Positions 61,911 to 64,000 of a stretch of 64,000 nt of DNA are shown in pieces. Origin of the DNA: Chitinophagales bacterium (GTDB lineage Bacteria; Bacteroidota; Bacteroidia; Chitinophagales; Chitinophagaceae); NCBI GenBank assembly GCA_017303455.1, contig JAFLBM010000003.1:124001-188000 (forward strand). The letters are read 5' to 3'. The translations under genes were made by a program, and so were the position numbers. Position 1 is the stretch's first letter. Every line of letters begins with the position of its first letter. The notes under the pieces are model-generated. The model saw only the letters and a program-made list of their open reading frames with translations, had not been told where the DNA came from and did not search any database.

Positions 61911-63944
61911 ATGATTTTCGACAGAAAAAACATTGCTAACGATCAGCTTGTACATATTTACAGAAACCTGCTCTGGCCCCGCATGATCGAAGAAAAAATG
62001 CTGGTGCTTCTCCGGCAGGGAAAGATCTCCAAATGGTTCAGTGGTATCGGGCAGGAAGCGATCTCGGTGGGTGCCACCCTGGCCCTGCAGGAAGATGAAT
62101 GGATCATGCCTTTGCACCGCAACCTCGGGGTATTCACCAGCCGCAATATGCCCTTGAGTAAACTCTTTATGCAATGGCAGGGTGCGCAGGATGGATACAG
62201 CAAGGGAAGAGAAAGAAGTTTTCACTTTGGCAATAAAGAACATCATATCTGCGGGATGATCTCGCACCTGGGCCCGCAACTGGCGATAGCCGATGGCGTG
62301 GCGCTGGCGTATAAACTTCGTCATGGTTCGACAGGCTCACCATTAAAAGTATCCTTAGCGTTCAGTGGAGATGGTGGCACAAGCGAAGGTGATTTTCACG
62401 AAGCATTGAACACGGCTGCTGTCTGGGATTTGCCGGTCATTTTTATAATAGAGAATAATGGCTATGGTTTAAGTACGCCGGTGAATGAACAATACCGCTG
62501 CATCAGCCTCGTAGATAAAGCCAAAGGTTATGGTATGGAAGGGGTGCAGATAGATGGTAACAATGTGTTGTCTGTTTATGATACGATCAAAGGCGTAAGA
62601 GAGTATTGTATCAAAAATCAAAAACCCTATTTAATAGAATGCCTCACGTTCCGGATGCGGGGACATGAAGAAGCCAGTGGTACCAAGTATGTGCCGCAGG
62701 ATCTGTTCAAGCTATGGGAAATGAAAGACCCGATCAAAAACTATGAAGCATTTCTGCTGAAAGAAAATGTGCTCACAACAGAACAACTGGAAGGAATTAA
62801 AGAAGAATTCAAAGAAAAAATTGATAGCGAACTGGCGGTTGGTTTTGCAGCAAGGCCGGTGCAGGTGAATACGGAGGAGGAACTGGAGGATGTATATGCG
62901 CCGTCGTCTATCGTCCATCGCCCATCGTCTGTACGTCTCATAGATAATTCGCAACTCAATAGCGACCCCGGCCTCCCAACTAAAGAAGCCCGGCTGATCG
63001 ATGCGATCAAAGAAGGGCTTCAGCAGTCCATGCAGCAGCATCCCAATCTTATTCTGATGGGACAGGATATTGCAGAATATGGCGGTGCTTTTAAAATAAC
63101 CGAAGGATTTGTGAGTGAATTTGGAAAGGAAAGAGTGAGAAATACACCGCTTTGTGAAAGTGCGATCGTGGGTACAGCATTAGGATTATCGCTGGAAGGA
63201 TATAAGAGCATGATGGAAATGCAGTTTGCTGATTTTGTTACGGTAGGTTTCAACCAGATCATCAATAACCTGGCCAAGATCCATTACCGCTGGGGGCAAC
63301 ATGCTGATGTGGTGATCCGGATGCCAACAGGTGGCGGTGTTGGTGCAGGCCCTTTTCACAGCCAGAGCAATGAAGCCTGGTTTGTAAAAACACCGGGGTT
63401 GAAAGTAGTTTATCCAAGCACACCCATGGATGCAAAAGGATTACTGATCGCTGCGATCAATGATCCCAACCCGGTCTTATTCTTTGAACACAAAGCCCTG
63501 TACCGTTCAGTAAGCGGTGAAGTGCCAACAGGCTATTATGAAATAGAGATCGGCAAAGCCAGACATGTAAGAGAAGGCGATGAGATCTCGATCATCACTT
63601 ATGGCAGCGGGGTGCATTGGGCTGAGGATTATGCAGCAGAACATCCGGAAATCTCTATTGATATTCTTGATCTCCGAACACTGTTGCCATTGGATTACTT
63701 AGCCATTCGTGAAGCCGTGCAACGTACCGGCCGTGTATTATTATTGCATGAAGACACTCTGACAGGTGGCGTGGGCGGCGAGATCGCAGCCTGGATCGCA
63801 GAAAATTGTTTTCATTTATTAGATGCACCGCTGATGCGTTGTGCATCATTGGATACGCCAATCCCTTTTAATATTGAACTGGAAAATAATTTTATGGCGA
63901 AAGCGAGATTGCATGAATCAGTACAAAAACTGATCGGCTATTAA
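61911..63944 (+). CDS. Fused alpha/beta E1 component of a 2-oxoacid dehydrogenase
   Basis: A 677-residue thiamine pyrophosphate enzyme. Residues 10-325 are the alpha part (GIGQEAISVG; TPP motif FSGDGGTSEGDFHEALN then NNGYG) and residues 360-677 the beta part (MGQDIAEYGGAFKIT; ADFVTVGFNQIINN; HEDTLTGGVGGEI). Alpha and beta are fused, as in many Bacteroidota branched-chain or acetoin-type enzymes; the substrate is not certain. Two segments come from repeats: HGSTGSP near residue 140 and SSIVHRPSS in the linker near 335. E2 and E3 are not in the window. Confidence 0.92.
   Translation: MIFDRKNIANDQLVHIYRNLLWPRMIEEKMLVLLRQGKISKWFSGIGQEAISVGATLALQEDEWIMPLHRNLGVFTSRNMPLSKLFMQWQGAQDGYSKGRERSFHFGNKEHHICGMISHLGPQLAIADGVALAYKLRHGSTGSPLKVSLAFSGDGGTSEGDFHEALNTAAVWDLPVIFIIENNGYGLSTPVNEQYRCISLVDKAKGYGMEGVQIDGNNVLSVYDTIKGVREYCIKNQKPYLIECLTFRMRGHEEASGTKYVPQDLFKLWEMKDPIKNYEAFLLKENVLTTEQLEGIKEEFKEKIDSELAVGFAARPVQVNTEEELEDVYAPSSIVHRPSSVRLIDNSQLNSDPGLPTKEARLIDAIKEGLQQSMQQHPNLILMGQDIAEYGGAFKITEGFVSEFGKERVRNTPLCESAIVGTALGLSLEGYKSMMEMQFADFVTVGFNQIINNLAKIHYRWGQHADVVIRMPTGGGVGAGPFHSQSNEAWFVKTPGLKVVYPSTPMDAKGLLIAAINDPNPVLFFEHKALYRSVSGEVPTGYYEIEIGKARHVREGDEISIITYGSGVHWAEDYAAEHPEISIDILDLRTLLPLDYLAIREAVQRTGRVLLLHEDTLTGGVGGEIAAWIAENCFHLLDAPLMRCASLDTPIPFNIELENNFMAKARLHESVQKLIGY
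62323..62343. repeat. Repeat-derived palindromic segment in frame in E1
   Basis: A 21-bp partial palindrome (ATGGT at one end, ACCAT at the other, core TCGACAGGCTC) encodes the HGSTGSP insertion ahead of the TPP motif. The word GAGCCTGTCGAAC is, to my knowledge, a common interspersed repeat in bacteria. Confidence 0.55.
62903..62930. repeat. Heptamer tandem repeat in the E1 inter-domain linker
   Basis: Four copies of a 7-nt unit: GTCGTCT, ATCGTCC, ATCGCCC, ATCGTCT. It encodes part of the linker between the alpha and beta domains. Confidence 0.65.
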
Positions 63945-63972
63945 CCGCCTCGTTATTCCGTAAAATTTCCTG

Positions 63973-64000
63973 GCCTGTTTCACTCACTGTAACAGGCTTT
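63973..64000 (+). terminator. Terminator after the E1 gene, cut by the window end
   Basis: GCCTGTT (63973-63979) pairs with AACAGGC (63991-63997) around an 11-nt loop, followed by TTT at the window edge. Confidence 0.7.

Noticed and set aside
62903..62930. CRISPR-like repeat
   Set aside because: Units are 7 nt, contiguous and within a coding sequence; no spacers or cas genes exist in the window.

Overview
The window looks like a chromosomal segment of a Bacteroidota bacterium, most likely class Chitinophagia (family Chitinophagaceae). Evidence: an alternative complex III (act) cluster fused to aa3-type oxidase genes, two proteins with type IX secretion C-terminal domains, a GLPGLI protein, DUF3078 and DUF420 proteins, the futalosine menaquinone enzyme MqnC, and many promoters of the Bacteroidota form TTTG-N19-22-TAnnTTTG. 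I could not confirm the genus.

Layout. 1-7,000: 5' part of a 2-oxoacid:ferredoxin oxidoreductase beta subunit (cut by the window edge), a CMD-family protein, a diheme cytochrome c, a membrane protein, a MarR regulator plus acyl-CoA dehydrogenase operon with a clear palindromic operator, a secreted SGNH hydrolase and an alpha/beta hydrolase. 7,018-10,130: an AT-rich three-gene block with a probably 5'-truncated O-antigen-ligase/TPR gene and two unknown exported proteins. 10,154-16,606: surface polysaccharide region (GT2 glycosyltransferase, an orphan OppC-type permease, then an Lrp-Wzx-Wzz-Wzy-like operon). 16,691-16,976: a free-standing RNA gene with its own promoter and terminator, whose ends fold like a class II tRNA but with about 97 nt in place of the variable arm; this is the most unusual object here. 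17,359-21,660: lipoprotein, DUF3078, trmB, a small Cys-rich protein, an alkyltransferase-like protein and small membrane proteins.

21,722-38,037: a 16-kb respiratory operon on the minus strand, read actA-B-C-D-E-F, coxB, coxA, cyoE, two coxC paralogues, coxD, sco, DUF420. Its products would take electrons from menaquinol through ActA-F to cytochrome c or directly to the cytochrome oxidase, with heme O synthesis, copper delivery and assembly encoded in the same transcript. MqnC (53,821-54,945) belongs to the pathway that makes the menaquinone used by this chain.

38,250-53,790: small lipoproteins beside an XRE-type regulator, purN, several single-gene accessory inserts with attC-like or inverted-repeat flanks (43,520; 44,201; 52,826), a GLPGLI gene divergent from a histidine kinase/response regulator pair, nagA with a PagL-like outer-membrane enzyme, a diheme cytochrome and a fatty acid hydroxylase family protein. 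53,821-64,000: mqnC, a PDZ aspartyl protease, an M16 peptidase pair, a glycine-rich T9SS cargo, a VWA protein and a fused alpha/beta E1 dehydrogenase.

Two general themes recur. Several start codons lie only 4-9 nt after a TAnnTTTG box, predicting leaderless mRNAs. Interspersed palindromic or tandem repeats occur both between genes and, in frame, inside coding sequences (the histidine kinase N-terminus and two places in the E1 dehydrogenase).
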